DNA of 64,000 nucleotides from contig JALCNR010000002.1 of NCBI GenBank assembly GCA_022649165.1, positions 62,001 to 126,000 on the forward strand, written 5' to 3'. The position numbers and the translations under genes were made by a program. Each line of letters starts with the position of its first letter. Within the stretch, counting starts at the first letter, position 1. Shown piece by piece: positions 52,620 through 62,485 of the stretch. This DNA comes from Actinomyces sp. Its GTDB lineage: Bacteria; Actinomycetota; Actinomycetes; Actinomycetales; Actinomycetaceae. Under the pieces are notes generated by a model, which was given only the letters and a program-made list of their open reading frames with translations, was not told the DNA's origin and did not search any database.

Positions 52620-53908
52620 GGCCGCCCCATCCCCGCCTGGGCGGCAGCCAGGCGCGTGTCGCGCAGGAAGGCGCCGCGCGCCTCGCCCAGCTCGGCGAGC
52701 AGCGCGCGGTCGTGGTCGATGCGGTCGGCCTGGGGCCCCGCCGCCGTCATGATCATCTGGTCCAGGCCCAGGCAGGCCGCGTCGCGCTGAAACGTCCTCA
52801 TCGCCCGCGCGCTGTCTCGTCCGCCCGTCGACGCCCACCGGCGCGCGGCGCGGCGTCCCCCGCGATCCACCACCATGGGGACCTCGGCGGGCAGCATCCA
52901 TCCCGTGCGCACGTAGGGGGCCAGGCCCCGGGCGATCCGCCGGGCCTCGCGCCGCGAGGCGACCAGCAGCGCGGTCACCCACACCGCGAACAACGGGACC
53001 TCGACGACCAGGTACCAGCCGAACCAGCTCAGCCCCGCCTGGGTGCCCAGGAAGTTCCAGAGGCCGTGGACGCCCATTGCCGCCGCCCAGCCCAGGGGGC
53101 CGATCCAGGTCCACGACCACCTCGACCTGGTCCCGACCACCGCCCAGGCCAGCGCCATGCCCGTGAACGACGTCGCCATCGGGTGGACGAACGGACTGAG
53201 GACCCCGCGCAGGAACACCGTCGCGCCCAGCACCCCCGACCCCGAGCCGGAAGCCTGGAGGAAGTAGCCGATGTTCTCCACGAACGCGAAACCGGCGCCC
53301 ACGTACCCGGCGTAGATGACGCCGTCCAGCACGGAGTTCACCGAGGACCGCCGCCAGAGGACGAGGGCGAGGACGCCCGCCCCCTTGAGGGTCTCCTCGA
53401 CGACGGGCGCCACCAGGACCGACACCGAGGCCATCGCCCCCTGGTAGTCGCCCGTCACCTGCGCGACATTCATCAGCATCGCCGTGTTGACGATCGACGC
53501 CGCCAGGGCCGCGACCCCCGCCCCCCAGGCCAACGCCACCAGCCGCGGCCACAGCGGCTCCGGCTCCCACCGGTCGATGTGGCCGAGAACCGCCAAGACG
53601 AGGGCCAGGGGGACCAGCGCCACCGTCGTCATCTGCGCCGTGGTGGCGACGCCGCCCGTGAGGACGTACTGGGCCAGCAGGACGGCGACTCCCAGCACTC
53701 CCGCGGTGATGAGGACGACCTCGAACCATGGGACGGAGCGCCGCCGAGCGGGCGGCTGCCACACGGGTGCGACGCTGTCCGGACGCGGAGGGCCCGCCGC
53801 CGGCGCCGCTCCCGCCGCGGAGGCGTCCTCCGCGGCGCTTTCCCGACCCGCGATCCTGCGCAGCCGGTAGTCCTCGCCCGGTCCGCCCCAGGGTTCCTGG
53901 CCGCCCAC
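52616..53908 (-). CDS. PrsW family intramembrane metalloprotease
   Basis: A 430 aa membrane protein with about eight helices (residues 75-320) and the PrsW motifs VVEETLKG, SPFVHPMATSFTG and GVHGLWNFLG that supply Glu and His metal ligands. Bacillus PrsW cuts the anti-sigma factor RsiW, but the target here is unknown. The N-terminal 75 and C-terminal 110 residues are cytoplasmic. GTG 53908 lies three bases after the preceding gene, inside the PIM operon. Confidence 0.88.
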   Translation of the reverse strand: MGGQEPWGGPGEDYRLRRIAGRESAAEDASAAGAAPAAGPPRPDSVAPVWQPPARRRSVPWFEVVLITAGVLGVAVLLAQYVLTGGVATTAQMTTVALVPLALVLAVLGHIDRWEPEPLWPRLVALAWGAGVAALAASIVNTAMLMNVAQVTGDYQGAMASVSVLVAPVVEETLKGAGVLALVLWRRSSVNSVLDGVIYAGYVGAGFAFVENIGYFLQASGSGSGVLGATVFLRGVLSPFVHPMATSFTGMALAWAVVGTRSRWSWTWIGPLGWAAAMGVHGLWNFLGTQAGLSWFGWYLVVEVPLFAVWVTALLVASRREARRIARGLAPYVRTGWMLPAEVPMVVDRGGRRAARRWASTGGRDSARAMRTFQRDAACLGLDQMIMTAAGPQADRIDHDRALLAELGEARGAFLRDTRLAAAQAGMGRP

Positions 53909-53911
53909 GGC

Positions 53912-54532
53912 TCACCGCCCCGGGCCCAGCGCCGAGGCGCCGTCGTCGAAGTCGATCGTGTCGGGCGGGGTGGCCCGCCCGTAGAGGTGCAGCGCCCGCA
54001 CCCAGGCGTTCTCACGCAGGTGCCTCACCTGGGTGACGTCCAGGTTGTGCATCGACCTCGCGAGCTGGACGCGGTAGCAGGCCATGTCCAGGGACTCCAG
54101 CAGGCGCGATCCCTCCGGATCGGCCGAGACGCGGTCACGGGCCTGCGGTGTCAGGCAGGCGCGCAGTGCCCGCGAGAGCGCCGACTCGCGCTCGTTGCGC
54201 TCGGCGACCGAGCGCTCGTCGTAGGCGACGCCCCTCAGTCCGTCCCGGCGCCGGTCCAGGTCGTCGTTGACGAACACCGCCTCGTCCGCCATCAGGCACG
54301 TCGTGGCCGCGTCCGTGAGCGCCCGGGCCGGTTCGGCGTCGAGCAGCCCGGACGCCGCCAGAAGGCGCGCGTCCGCCGCCCGGCGCACCGTCAGGCGGTC
54401 CAGGGCGTCGCGTGTCGACAAGAGCCGCCAGTGCAGCCGATCCAGCCGGCGGGCCAGCTGGACCGCGTACCATCCGGCGACGAGGACCACCAGGATCACG
54501 GCAGTCAGGGCCGCCCACCCCGCTGGGCTCAT
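53912..54532 (-). CDS. uncharacterised single-pass membrane protein in the PIM operon
   Basis: The 206 aa protein has an N-terminal helix (WAALTAVILVVLVAGWYAV, residues 6-24) and a helical, charged remainder with Arg/Asp-rich segments, predicted to face the cytoplasm. I know no named domain for it. Similar proteins are found beside pimA in other actinobacteria. It overlaps pimA as ATGA upstream and is followed by prsW after three bases, so it is made together with the PIM enzymes. A scaffold or regulator role is only a guess. Confidence 0.78.
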   Translation of the reverse strand: MSPAGWAALTAVILVVLVAGWYAVQLARRLDRLHWRLLSTRDALDRLTVRRAADARLLAASGLLDAEPARALTDAATTCLMADEAVFVNDDLDRRRDGLRGVAYDERSVAERNERESALSRALRACLTPQARDRVSADPEGSRLLESLDMACYRVQLARSMHNLDVTQVRHLRENAWVRALHLYGRATPPDTIDFDDGASALGPGR

Positions 54533-55701
54533 TGTCCCTCACCCCGCAGCCGCCCCCGCAGGAGGTCCAGCGCCGAGCCCCCGTGGTCCCCTGGCCTCGC
54601 GGTGCCCTCCGCGGCCTGGTAGACCGCGAGGATCCTGTCGGTGACGACGCCCCAGTCGTATTGGGCCGCCTCCCGCTGGCCGATCCTGGCGATCTCCGCC
54701 AGGCGTGCCCGGTCGTCCAGGGCCCCGATGAGCGTGTCCGACAGCGCCCGGGCGTCCCCGGTGGGAAAGAGCAGCCCCGCCCGGCCGTCCGCCAGGACGG
54801 CCCGGAAGGCGGCAAGCTCCGAGGCGACGACCGCGCATCCCGCCGACATCGCCTCCACCAGCACGATGCCGAAGGACTCGCCGCCCGTCTGGGGCGCCAC
54901 GTACACCGTGGCACCGCGCAGCAGGGACTGTTTGTCGGCGTCGGTGACCTCGCCCAGGAAGCGCACGGAGTCACCATGGACGGACAGCCGCTGGCGGATC
55001 TCCTCCGCCCCTCCGCGTCCTGCGATCAGGAAGCGGGCGCCCGGATGGGCGTCGAGGACGGTGGGGAGCGCCTCGGCGAACACCGACAGCCCCTTGCGGG
55101 GCTCGTCGAGGCGCCCGAGGAAGGCGATGACCGGGCGCTCTGCGGTCTGCTCCCATTCGGACCGGGGCGCGGCCTCGCGGAACGCCCGCGTCTCCACCCC
55201 GTTCGGGATGATCACCGCGTCCCCGCCGTGGTGTTCGATCAGGGTGCGGCGCGCCTCCGCCGACACCGCGATTCGCACCGAGATGCGCTCCATGAGGGGG
55301 CGCAGCACGCCGGCTGTCATCTCCCGCGCGTAGGAGCGGTCCATCGAGGAGTGGAAGGTGGCGACCACCGGCACGTCGGCGTTCATCACCGCCAGCATCG
55401 AGATCGAGGGCGTCGTCGGCTCGTGGACATGGAGCACGTCGAAGCCGCCCTCGTCGAGCCAGCGCCGGGTCCGCGCGGAGACCAGGGGCCCGAAGGACAG
55501 CCGCGCCACGGAGCCGTTGAAGGGGATGGGGACCGCGGCGCCCACCGAGGTCGCGAAGTCGGGCAGATCCGCGTGCTCGGAGGGCGTGAGCACCGACACC
55601 TCGTGACCGCGCCGGATCAGCTCCCCCGCGAGGTCCCGGATGTGGAACTGCACGCCCCCGGGCACGTCCCAGGAGTAGGGGCACACGATGCCGATCCTCA
55701 T
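54529..55701 (-). CDS. pimA: phosphatidylinositol mannosyltransferase PimA
   Basis: Transfers the first mannose from GDP-mannose to phosphatidylinositol on the inner face of the membrane. The 390 aa GT4 enzyme starts MRIGIVCPYSWDVPGGVQFH, as in PimA, and has FLGRLDEPRKGL, the donor site with SFGIVLVEAMSAG (E-x7-E) and the acceptor loop in PFNGSVARLSFG. It overlaps the acyltransferase gene by four bases (ATGA). The PIM gene order is thrS-HIT-pgsA-acyltransferase-pimA. Confidence 0.95.
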   Translation of the reverse strand: MRIGIVCPYSWDVPGGVQFHIRDLAGELIRRGHEVSVLTPSEHADLPDFATSVGAAVPIPFNGSVARLSFGPLVSARTRRWLDEGGFDVLHVHEPTTPSISMLAVMNADVPVVATFHSSMDRSYAREMTAGVLRPLMERISVRIAVSAEARRTLIEHHGGDAVIIPNGVETRAFREAAPRSEWEQTAERPVIAFLGRLDEPRKGLSVFAEALPTVLDAHPGARFLIAGRGGAEEIRQRLSVHGDSVRFLGEVTDADKQSLLRGATVYVAPQTGGESFGIVLVEAMSAGCAVVASELAAFRAVLADGRAGLLFPTGDARALSDTLIGALDDRARLAEIARIGQREAAQYDWGVVTDRILAVYQAAEGTARPGDHGGSALDLLRGRLRGEGQ

Positions 55702-56639
55702 GCTCCCTCCTCCTCCGATCGGTGGCGCTCCCTGGCGCGGGCCAGACGCTCGGGATCCAGGTCGTCGACGAACAGCCGCTGCATCATGTGCCAGTCGCGC
55801 ACGTGGGCGCGCAGCAGCGGGGCGATGGCGTCCACCCAGGCCTGTGTGTGCGCCTCGACGCCGGTATGCTCCGCGTCCGGGCCAGGCGGGGGGACGGGTC
55901 CGAGGATGTCCACGACCACGCCCCAGCCGCGTCCCCGTTCCCGGGGCAGGCGCTCATAGTGGATGACGCCGGCGACGAGCGGGCGCCCCAGCCGCTCCGC
56001 CAGGGCCGCGGGACCGGCGGCCACGAGCGCCCGGTGGCCGCACAGATCCACCTCGATCCCGGACCCCGTGATGTCGCGGTCGGCCAGCAGGGGGACCAGA
56101 GCGTGGCTGCGCGCCGCGCGCTCCACCAGCTCGCCGAAGATGTGCCGCCCCTTCTCCGCTGCGAGGATCTCCATGCCCAGGCTCTCTCGGAAGTCGACGA
56201 ACGCCTGGAAGAGCTCCGGCGGGTCCAGCCTCTCCGCGACCGTGAGGACCGACAGGTCGCGCCGGCCCGCGTAGGCGGCCGCCAGGTCGTAGTTCCCCGA
56301 GTGCGTGAGCGCGAGCACCACCGGACCCTCCTGGGCGAGCGCGCGCAACTCGCCCAGGCGATCGAAACGGACGCGGGCGTCGATCTGCTCCGGCCTCATC
56401 CCGGAGCAGGCGAGCTGTTCGGCGTAGGCGCGGAAGTGGGAGCGCACGCCCGCGCGGGACTCGGCGCGTGTGAGGGGACGCCCGAGGATCCGCGCGTGGT
56501 TGCGCTCCATGAGGCGCACGGAACGGCCCCGCAGGGCCCATGTCGCATCCGCCGCGAGGTCGGTGAGTCCCAGGACGAGGCCCAGCGGCAGGTGCGGGAC
56601 GACCCGGAAGGCGACGACCAGCGGGGAGGGCCCGCTCAT
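55698..56639 (-). CDS. patA: phosphatidylinositol mannoside acyltransferase
   Basis: Adds a fatty acyl chain to the mannose of PIM1/PIM2. The 313 aa LpxL-like protein has an N-terminal hydrophobic helix, the H-x4-D motif in LALTHSGNYDLAA, and the LVPLLADRDITG segment. The symbol follows the mycobacterial PatA by synteny. ATG 56639 overlaps the pgsA stop as ATGA; the longer open frame is a shadow. Confidence 0.92.
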   Translation of the reverse strand: MSGPSPLVVAFRVVPHLPLGLVLGLTDLAADATWALRGRSVRLMERNHARILGRPLTRAESRAGVRSHFRAYAEQLACSGMRPEQIDARVRFDRLGELRALAQEGPVVLALTHSGNYDLAAAYAGRRDLSVLTVAERLDPPELFQAFVDFRESLGMEILAAEKGRHIFGELVERAARSHALVPLLADRDITGSGIEVDLCGHRALVAAGPAALAERLGRPLVAGVIHYERLPRERGRGWGVVVDILGPVPPPGPDAEHTGVEAHTQAWVDAIAPLLRAHVRDWHMMQRLFVDDLDPERLARARERHRSEEEGA

Positions 56640-57256
56640 GCGGCCTCCAGCGCGCGCTTGGTGAAGGCGATCCGCTGGATGACGGTGACCAGGGAGGCGG
56701 CGGCCACCCAGGACAGGCCGACCGCGTAGAACGCCTGAGGCAGCCCCCACTCCGTGACGGCGGCCCCGGCCAGGGCGACGACCAGGCGGTCCGTGCGTTC
56801 GGCGAGGCCCACCTTGGCCACCACCCCGACCGACTCCGCTCGGGCGCGGGCATAGGGGACGGTGCCCACCCCGACCATGGCGATGGTCCCGGCGATGACG
56901 CTGATGGTGCGCACCCCGCCCGGCTCCATCCCCAGGGCCGCCCACGCCAGGAGGGCCCCGAAGACGGCTCCGTCGCCCAGACGGTCCAGAGTCGAGTCCA
57001 GAAAGGCGCCGAACTCCGACTCCTGGCCGGTCAGCCGCGCCAGGACGCCGTCGACCGAGTCGCAGAAGAGCACGACGCCCAGTGCGATGGCGCCCACGGC
57101 GAGGTGGCCGCGGGCCAGGACGCCCACGGAGATGCCGATCGTCAGCACCGTGCCCGCCACGGTGACCATGTTCGGGGTGACCCGCATCGCGGCCAGCGCC
57201 CTGGCCAGCGGGGTGAAGATCGTCCGGGTGATCGAGCGCCCGTGGTTGCCGAGCAT
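56636..57256 (-). CDS. pgsA: phosphatidylinositol phosphate synthase (CDP-alcohol phosphatidyltransferase)
   Basis: Joins CDP-diacylglycerol to inositol phosphate, giving the PI precursor for PIMs. The 206 aa membrane protein has six helices and the CDP-alcohol motif D-x2-D-G-x2-A-R-x8-G-x3-D-x3-D at DSVDGVLARLTG...GAFLDSTLDRLGD. Its place between HIT and the acyltransferase matches mycobacterial pgsA1. ATG 57256 overlaps the HIT stop as TGATG. Confidence 0.93.
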   Translation of the reverse strand: MLGNHGRSITRTIFTPLARALAAMRVTPNMVTVAGTVLTIGISVGVLARGHLAVGAIALGVVLFCDSVDGVLARLTGQESEFGAFLDSTLDRLGDGAVFGALLAWAALGMEPGGVRTISVIAGTIAMVGVGTVPYARARAESVGVVAKVGLAERTDRLVVALAGAAVTEWGLPQAFYAVGLSWVAAASLVTVIQRIAFTKRALEAA

Positions 57257-57912
57257 CAGTCCTCCTGGGTGCGTGGGGTCGTCGGTCCGGTGCGGGGCGC
57301 CGCCCCGTCCTCGCCGGCGCGGGGCCATGCCGCGGCGAGCCGGGAGCGGGCGTCCTCGAGGAGCTCCGGGATCGCCTTGGTCCGTGCGACGATCGGGAAG
57401 AAGTTCGCGTCCCCCGCCCATCGCGGCACGATGTGCTGGTGGAGGTGGGCGGCGATCCCCGCCCCCGCCACCGCCCCCTGGTTCATGCCCAGGTTGAAGC
57501 CCTGGGGTCGGGCGGTCGCGCGCTCGACCCGCATCGCCGTAGCCGTGAGCTCCCCGAACTCGGCGCGCTCCCCGGCGCTCAGGTCGGTGTAGTCGCTGAC
57601 GTGGCGGTAGGGGCACACCAGCATGTGACCGGCGTTGTAGGGGAAGAGGTTCATCAGGACGAAGCAAGTCGCGCCGCGGTGGACGATGAGGGCGTCCTCG
57701 TCGCTCCGCCCGGGAGCGGCGCAGAACGGGCACTCGCCCGAGCTGGAGTCCGCGGGCTTGTGGTCGCCGTTGATGTAGGCCATCCGATAAGGCGTCCACA
57801 GGCGGCCGAACCCGTCGTCGTCGCCGGCGAAGGCGGCGGCGTCGCGGGCCTGCGCCCCCGCCGCCTCGGCCAGGCGGGCAGCCCCGCCGTGCCCCGTATC
57901 CTCTCGCGGCAT
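57256..57912 (-). CDS. HIT family protein, AP4A-type hydrolase/phosphorylase-like
   Basis: The 218 aa protein has the histidine triad HLHQHIVPRW with the usual His-x-His-x-His spacing and a Cys pair (ECPFCAA) that may bind zinc. In mycobacteria the syntenic HIT protein is an AP4A phosphorylase, so dinucleoside polyphosphate breakdown is likely here. ATG 57912 lies seven bases after thrS; the frame further upstream is a shadow. C-terminal residues after 190 are Pro/Thr/Arg rich. Confidence 0.93.
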   Translation of the reverse strand: MPREDTGHGGAARLAEAAGAQARDAAAFAGDDDGFGRLWTPYRMAYINGDHKPADSSSGECPFCAAPGRSDEDALIVHRGATCFVLMNLFPYNAGHMLVCPYRHVSDYTDLSAGERAEFGELTATAMRVERATARPQGFNLGMNQGAVAGAGIAAHLHQHIVPRWAGDANFFPIVARTKAIPELLEDARSRLAAAWPRAGEDGAAPRTGPTTPRTQED

Positions 57913-57919
57913 GGGCGCC

Positions 57920-59938
57920 TCACCACTCGTCCGTGTTGACCCGGTTGCGGATGTGCGCGGCGATCCGGGAGATTGCCTCGTCGACGGGCACGCCGTTCTC
58001 CTGGTGCCCGTCGCGGAAACGGAACGAAACGGCGTGGGCCTCCGCATCCTCGCCGCCGGCGATGAGCGTCCACGGGACCTTCTGGGTCGCGGCGTTGCGG
58101 ATCTTCTTGCCGAAGCGGTCGTCGGAGTGGTCGACCTCCACGCGCACGCCCTCGGCCCGCAGGCGCCGGGCGACCTCGTCGACGTACCCGTCGAAGGCCT
58201 CGGCCACGGGCACCAGCTCCACCTGCACGGGAGCCAGCCACGCCGGGAAAGCGCCCGCATAGTGCTCGGTGAGCACGCCGATGAAGCGCTCCACCGAACC
58301 GAGCTTCGCCGAGTGGATCATGACGGGACGCCTGCGCGAGCCGTCGCGGGCCGTGTACTCGAGTCCGAAACGCTCGGGCTGATTGAAGTCGTACTGGACG
58401 GTCGACATCTGCCAGGTGCGGCCCAGCGCGTCCTTGGCCTGCACCGAGACCTTGGGCCCGTAGAAGGCAGCGCCTCCCGGGTCCGCGACCAGATCCAGAC
58501 CGGTGGAGGCGCAGACCTCCTGAAGGACCTGGGTCGCCTGCGCCCAGTCCTCGTCCGAGCCGATGAACTTGTCCTGGTTGTTCCCCTCCGGGTCTCGGGT
58601 GGACAACTCGAGGTGGAAGTCCGACAGACCGAAGGCGGAGAGAACCTCGTCGAAGAAACCGAGCAGTTCGCGGATGACCTCGGGAGCCTGTTCCGGTGTG
58701 CAGTAGATGTGCGAATCGTCCTGGGTGAAGCCCCGCATGCGGGTGAGACCCTGGACGACGCCCGACTTCTCATAGCGGTAGTCGTGACCCATCTCGAACA
58801 GCCGCAACGGCAGATCACGGTAGGAGCGTCCGCGTGAGCGGTAGATGAGGTTGTGCATCGGGCAGTTCATGGCCTTGAGGTAGTACGCCTGGCCGGCCCG
58901 AGTGACGGCGCCGTCCTCATCGTGCTCCTCGTCGACGGTCATGGGGGGGAACATCGTGTCCGCGTAATGCGGGAGATGCCCAGAGGTGTGGAAGAGCCCT
59001 CCCTTGGAGATCTCCGGCGTGTAGACGATCTCGAACCCGCGCTTGAGGTGCTCGGTGACGATGAAGTCCTCGATGGCGTGGCGCAGGATCCCGCCCTTCG
59101 GGTGGAAGACCGCAAGCCCCGGGCCGATCTCCTCGGGGAAGCTGAACAGGTCGAGCTCCGCGCCGAGCCTGCGGTGGTCGCGGCGCTCGGCCTCCTTGAG
59201 ACGCTCCTGGTAGGCGACGAGGTCGTCCTTGCTGGCCCAGGCCGTGCCGTAGATGCGCTGGAGTTGGTCGTTCGCCTGGTCGCCCTTCCAGTAGGCCGCG
59301 GAGGACTTCGTCAGGGCGAATCCGTTGCCGATGAGCCGGGTGCTGGGCAGATGCGGACCGCGGCACAGGTCCTTCCAGACGACCGTGCCGTCCGGGGCGA
59401 CGTTGTCGTAGATCGTGAGTTCGGCGCCTCCGACCTCCACGCCCGCTCCCTCGGCCGTGTGCCCGCCCTTCGAGGCGATGAGCTCCAGCTTGTAGGGCTG
59501 GTCGGCGAGCTCCCGGCGCGCCTCCTCCTCGGAGACGACGCGGCGCGCGAAGCGCTGGCCCTGCTTGACGATGCGCTTCATGCGCTTCTCCAGGTCGCGC
59601 AGCAGCTCGGGGGTGACGGCGTCGATGTTGCCGAAGTCGTAGTAGAAGCCGTCCGTGATGAAGGGCCCCACCCCGAGGTTGGCCTCGGGGAACACCTGTT
59701 GGACCGCCTGGGCGAGGACATGGGTGGCCGAGTGGCGCAGGATCTCGAGCCCCGCGGGCGAGTCCAGGGTGATCGCCTCGATCCGGGCTCCGGCGGGGAT
59801 CGGCGCGCTGAGGTCCTTCGCTGTCCCGTCCACGGACATGGCGACGACCTCACGCCGGCCGGCGAACCATGTCGTGCCCGTCGTGCCCGCCTCGAGCTGG
59901 TGGGTCTCACCGTCGATGGTCACGTCGATCAATGGCAC
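57920..59938 (-). CDS. thrS: threonine--tRNA ligase
   Basis: Class II synthetase of 672 aa. The TGS domain at the N-terminus ([19 protein letters not shown]) is followed by the editing domain with [11 protein letters not shown] and zinc-site YDFG, the core with the zinc-site CPMHNLIY and the anticodon-binding domain. GTG 59938, with GAGGAG seven bases upstream, gives the family start; the ORF extends eleven codons further. The 136 bases to the femAB gene carry a TAGCAT -10 candidate (60046-60051). It heads the PIM operon, as in mycobacteria. Confidence 0.96.
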   Translation of the reverse strand: MPLIDVTIDGETHQLEAGTTGTTWFAGRREVVAMSVDGTAKDLSAPIPAGARIEAITLDSPAGLEILRHSATHVLAQAVQQVFPEANLGVGPFITDGFYYDFGNIDAVTPELLRDLEKRMKRIVKQGQRFARRVVSEEEARRELADQPYKLELIASKGGHTAEGAGVEVGGAELTIYDNVAPDGTVVWKDLCRGPHLPSTRLIGNGFALTKSSAAYWKGDQANDQLQRIYGTAWASKDDLVAYQERLKEAERRDHRRLGAELDLFSFPEEIGPGLAVFHPKGGILRHAIEDFIVTEHLKRGFEIVYTPEISKGGLFHTSGHLPHYADTMFPPMTVDEEHDEDGAVTRAGQAYYLKAMNCPMHNLIYRSRGRSYRDLPLRLFEMGHDYRYEKSGVVQGLTRMRGFTQDDSHIYCTPEQAPEVIRELLGFFDEVLSAFGLSDFHLELSTRDPEGNNQDKFIGSDEDWAQATQVLQEVCASTGLDLVADPGGAAFYGPKVSVQAKDALGRTWQMSTVQYDFNQPERFGLEYTARDGSRRRPVMIHSAKLGSVERFIGVLTEHYAGAFPAWLAPVQVELVPVAEAFDGYVDEVARRLRAEGVRVEVDHSDDRFGKKIRNAATQKVPWTLIAGGEDAEAHAVSFRFRDGHQENGVPVDEAISRIAAHIRNRVNTDEW

Positions 59939-60045
59939 AGTCGTGCTCCTCACATTCCGGTGCCTGCGCACCGCCCGATCCCGCGTGCGCGCATGTACTG
60001 GGTGCGCGCCGGTCCTCGCCCTTCCGCGGGAATGCTGACCCGCCC

Positions 60046-60051
60046 ATGCTA
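60046..60051 (-). promoter_or_regulatory. -10 candidate for the thrS-PIM operon
   Basis: TAGCAT on the minus strand, 108 bases before the thrS GTG. The leader carries a small hairpin, CGGTGC-CTGC-GCACCG (59958-59973), shortly upstream of the ribosome site. No threonine-rich leader frame is present. Confidence 0.35.
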
Positions 60052-60074
60052 CCTGCCGCAGCCGGGCGGCCAGT

Positions 60075-61124
60075 TCACCGCCGGCGCGGGAGGATCCGCC
60101 CGCCCGCGCGGGTGAGGCCGTGTTTGGCGCGCATCGCCGCCAGGAGCGCCCGGTAGAGGCCCGCGTGGACGGTCATGTCCCACGCCCCGTCGACATCCGT
60201 GTAGTGCTGCGCGAAGCGCCTCTTGTACCGGCCCACCGAGTACAGCTCGGGGATGCGAGGGGAATGGGCTCCCATGAGATCGAAGCCCGCGATCCCCTCC
60301 CCAGCCAGCGTCACCGCGATCGCCGAGTCCAGCGCGTCGGGACCCAGCACGTCCCGCGAGGCGAGGGAGGAGGCGCCGTAGTAGGCCAGGGCGCGGCGGT
60401 CGTTGACGAGCACCAGGTCCCAGCACACCAGCCTCCCTTCCTCCCCCACGCGCACGCCGAACAGACGCGCGTGGTCGGGCCCCAGGGTCTCCAGCAGGTC
60501 CCAGTAGACGCATTCGGGGTGGGGGTGGAAGCCGTCGCGCTCGGCGGTCTCGATGAGCACGGCGTAGTACTCGTGGAACCGCTCGCGTCCCAGGCCCGTC
60601 TCCTCGACGACGCGGCCCTCGCGCTCCTCCATCCGCCGTCGGGCGCGGCGCACCGCCCGGCGCCCCTCTGCCGTCATGGATCCGAGGACGGAGTCTTCCG
60701 TCCCCCCGGAGGTGTCGACGACCACCGTGCGGTCGTAGGTGATGGTCTGGAGCGGCTCGGCGAGGTCGGGCGCCGCGTAGGCGGCGTGCAGGCGGACGAA
60801 GACGATCCCGCGGTCCTGCTGCCGCACGAGTGCGCGCAAGTCCTCGCGCAGACGGGACGCCCTCTCCGGCGACTGCTCCTTGAGCCAGACGGGGCCGTGG
60901 CGCGCCCACAGATAGCGGACGCCGTGGAGCGAATACTCGTACAGGGCGATCAGCGCGACCGGCCGGCCCTCGTCCATCCACTGGAACCGTCCCCACAGCC
61001 GACGCCCCTGGGAGCACTCGAAACGCTCCCAGCAGCCCGACTGCTCGATAGGCAGCGCCACGACGCCGGCGGCTGCGACCCTCATCTGGTCGTCCGTCAG
61101 CGGCTCGAAGCGCGATTCGCCCAT
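60075..61124 (-). CDS. FemAB-family aminoacyltransferase (peptidoglycan cross-bridge)
   Basis: The 349 aa protein has the two GNAT-like domains of FemX/FemAB. The N-terminal half carries [30 protein letters not shown] in the middle resembles the family helical motif. The C-terminal half ends in [19 protein letters not shown], the GVNGDF/KxxF-like end of the fold. FemAB enzymes transfer amino acids from aminoacyl-tRNA to the third residue of the stem peptide on lipid II. The amino acid cannot be read from the sequence. It follows an ATP-grasp gene by 55 bases on the same strand. Confidence 0.85.
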   Translation of the reverse strand: MGESRFEPLTDDQMRVAAAGVVALPIEQSGCWERFECSQGRRLWGRFQWMDEGRPVALIALYEYSLHGVRYLWARHGPVWLKEQSPERASRLREDLRALVRQQDRGIVFVRLHAAYAAPDLAEPLQTITYDRTVVVDTSGGTEDSVLGSMTAEGRRAVRRARRRMEEREGRVVEETGLGRERFHEYYAVLIETAERDGFHPHPECVYWDLLETLGPDHARLFGVRVGEEGRLVCWDLVLVNDRRALAYYGASSLASRDVLGPDALDSAIAVTLAGEGIAGFDLMGAHSPRIPELYSVGRYKRRFAQHYTDVDGAWDMTVHAGLYRALLAAMRAKHGLTRAGGRILPRRR

Positions 61125-61179
61125 GGGGTCATGTCCTCCACTATGTCATCCGGGTCCACGTCCGGGTTTCGACCTGCGG

Positions 61180-62439
61180 TCAGAATGACCGGTCCGTGGC
61201 CCTCGGATAGTACCGTCGAAACTTACGATACTGATTAATCTTCTGGAGAGCAATCACCGTCGAGCGGCGCCGGTCGGTCTCGGCCTCGTAGACCAGTGGG
61301 TCGAAGCGGCGGCCCGAGCGGATCAGGCCCGCCACCCGCGCGCGGAGGGCGTCGTCGCGGACGTAGCGCAGCAGGAGGCGGTCGGGGACCAGCGAGTACA
61401 GGATCTCCTCCACCGCCTCGCGCACCGGCGCGTCGGGCCCGTCCAGCCCCTCCACGAGGTCGGCGACCATGGGCGTCATCGGGTTCGCCCCCGCAGCTGT
61501 CATGTACCAGTTGTTCCGTCCGATGCGGGGGTTGACCTCGAAGAACACGGCGCGTCCGTCCCTCGGGTCGATCTTGACGTCGAAATTGGCGAAACCCCGG
61601 TAGCCGGTTGAGGCGAGGATCCGCCGTGCGTCCTCCCACAGCTGCGGGAAGGGCTCGGTGATCATCGCGACCGGATTGCCGATCATCGTGGGCGCGTGAT
61701 CCTCGAGCAGCACGCGCGCCGATCCGATCAACGTGGCGCGCCCCCGAGAATCCACGTAGGCCGTGATGGACCGCATCTGCGTGTTGTCACCCGGGATGAG
61801 CTCCTGGACCAGGAACGTGTCGCGGAAGCCCGCCCGGCGCAAGGCCCCCCACAGCGCCTCGAGCTCCGACGGCTCTTCGAGGAACCAGATCTTCCGCTTG
61901 CCCTCAAACGTGACGGCGTCATAAGCGTCGCCGCGCGCTGCCTTCGCCACCAGGGGGAAGGGCAGGTCCACCTCGGGGGGGCGCCACGCCGGGTCCTCCG
62001 CCTCGGACATGTCGACGACCACCGTCCGTGGGGTCGGCACTCCGAGCCGCCCGCACACGCGGGCGAAATGCGCCTTGTCCGTCACGCGGTCGATCGTGGC
62101 GAGGTCCGGGAACGGCAGGGCGTAGTGCTCCCCCAGTTGCTGCGCGTGCCGCGCGACGAAGGCCGAGTGCACGTCGTGGTTCGCCATCAGCACCAGGTCC
62201 CGACCGGGGCGGGAGGCGGCGACGCCTTCCAGCACGGCCAGCGTCTCCGCGTCCCCGGCCCGCGAGGGCAGGTGCTCGACCTCGAAGATGTGCGAGCGGG
62301 AGATCGCCTCGGTGGGGGCGGAGGCCACGCAGACCGAGCGCACGCCGAATGCCTCGTGGAAGGAGCGCCCGATCGCGTAGACCCCGATATCGCCTCCGAG
62401 GATCACCGGAACAAGCGACTGCGTCGCGGGGATTCCCAC
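61180..62439 (-). CDS. ATP-grasp ligase, resembling D-aspartate ligase (Asl)
   Basis: The 419 aa protein has the ATP-grasp layout: an N-terminal Rossmann-like part opening LVPVILGGDIGVYAIGRSF, the lid with FPLVAKAARGDAYD, and the metal site FEVNPRIGRNN. From memory, blocks such as VYAIGRSFHEAFG, FEGKRKIWFLEE, QELIPGDNTQMR and YRGFANFDVKIDPRDG align closely with Enterococcus faecium Asl, which attaches D-Asp to the lysine of the stem peptide. GTG 62439 has GGAGG five bases upstream; the open frame beyond runs through tRNA genes and is a shadow. TAGAGT (62486-62491) may be its -10. Confidence 0.85.
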   Translation of the reverse strand: MGIPATQSLVPVILGGDIGVYAIGRSFHEAFGVRSVCVASAPTEAISRSHIFEVEHLPSRAGDAETLAVLEGVAASRPGRDLVLMANHDVHSAFVARHAQQLGEHYALPFPDLATIDRVTDKAHFARVCGRLGVPTPRTVVVDMSEAEDPAWRPPEVDLPFPLVAKAARGDAYDAVTFEGKRKIWFLEEPSELEALWGALRRAGFRDTFLVQELIPGDNTQMRSITAYVDSRGRATLIGSARVLLEDHAPTMIGNPVAMITEPFPQLWEDARRILASTGYRGFANFDVKIDPRDGRAVFFEVNPRIGRNNWYMTAAGANPMTPMVADLVEGLDGPDAPVREAVEEILYSLVPDRLLLRYVRDDALRARVAGLIRSGRRFDPLVYEAETDRRRSTVIALQKINQYRKFRRYYPRATDRSF

Positions 62440-62485
62440 TGGCACCTCCTGGTTCGCGGCGTGACGAGGATCGTCCGCCCCGCAC

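Noticed and set aside
52620..53915. N-terminal extension of the NUDIX reading frame suggesting a 607 aa fusion
   Set aside because: The extension is an out-of-frame shadow of prsW; the NUDIX ATG at 52619 overlaps the prsW stop as ATGA.
59939..60074. Possible T-box or threonine attenuator before thrS
   Set aside because: No T-box sequence, no Thr-rich leader frame and only one short hairpin are visible.
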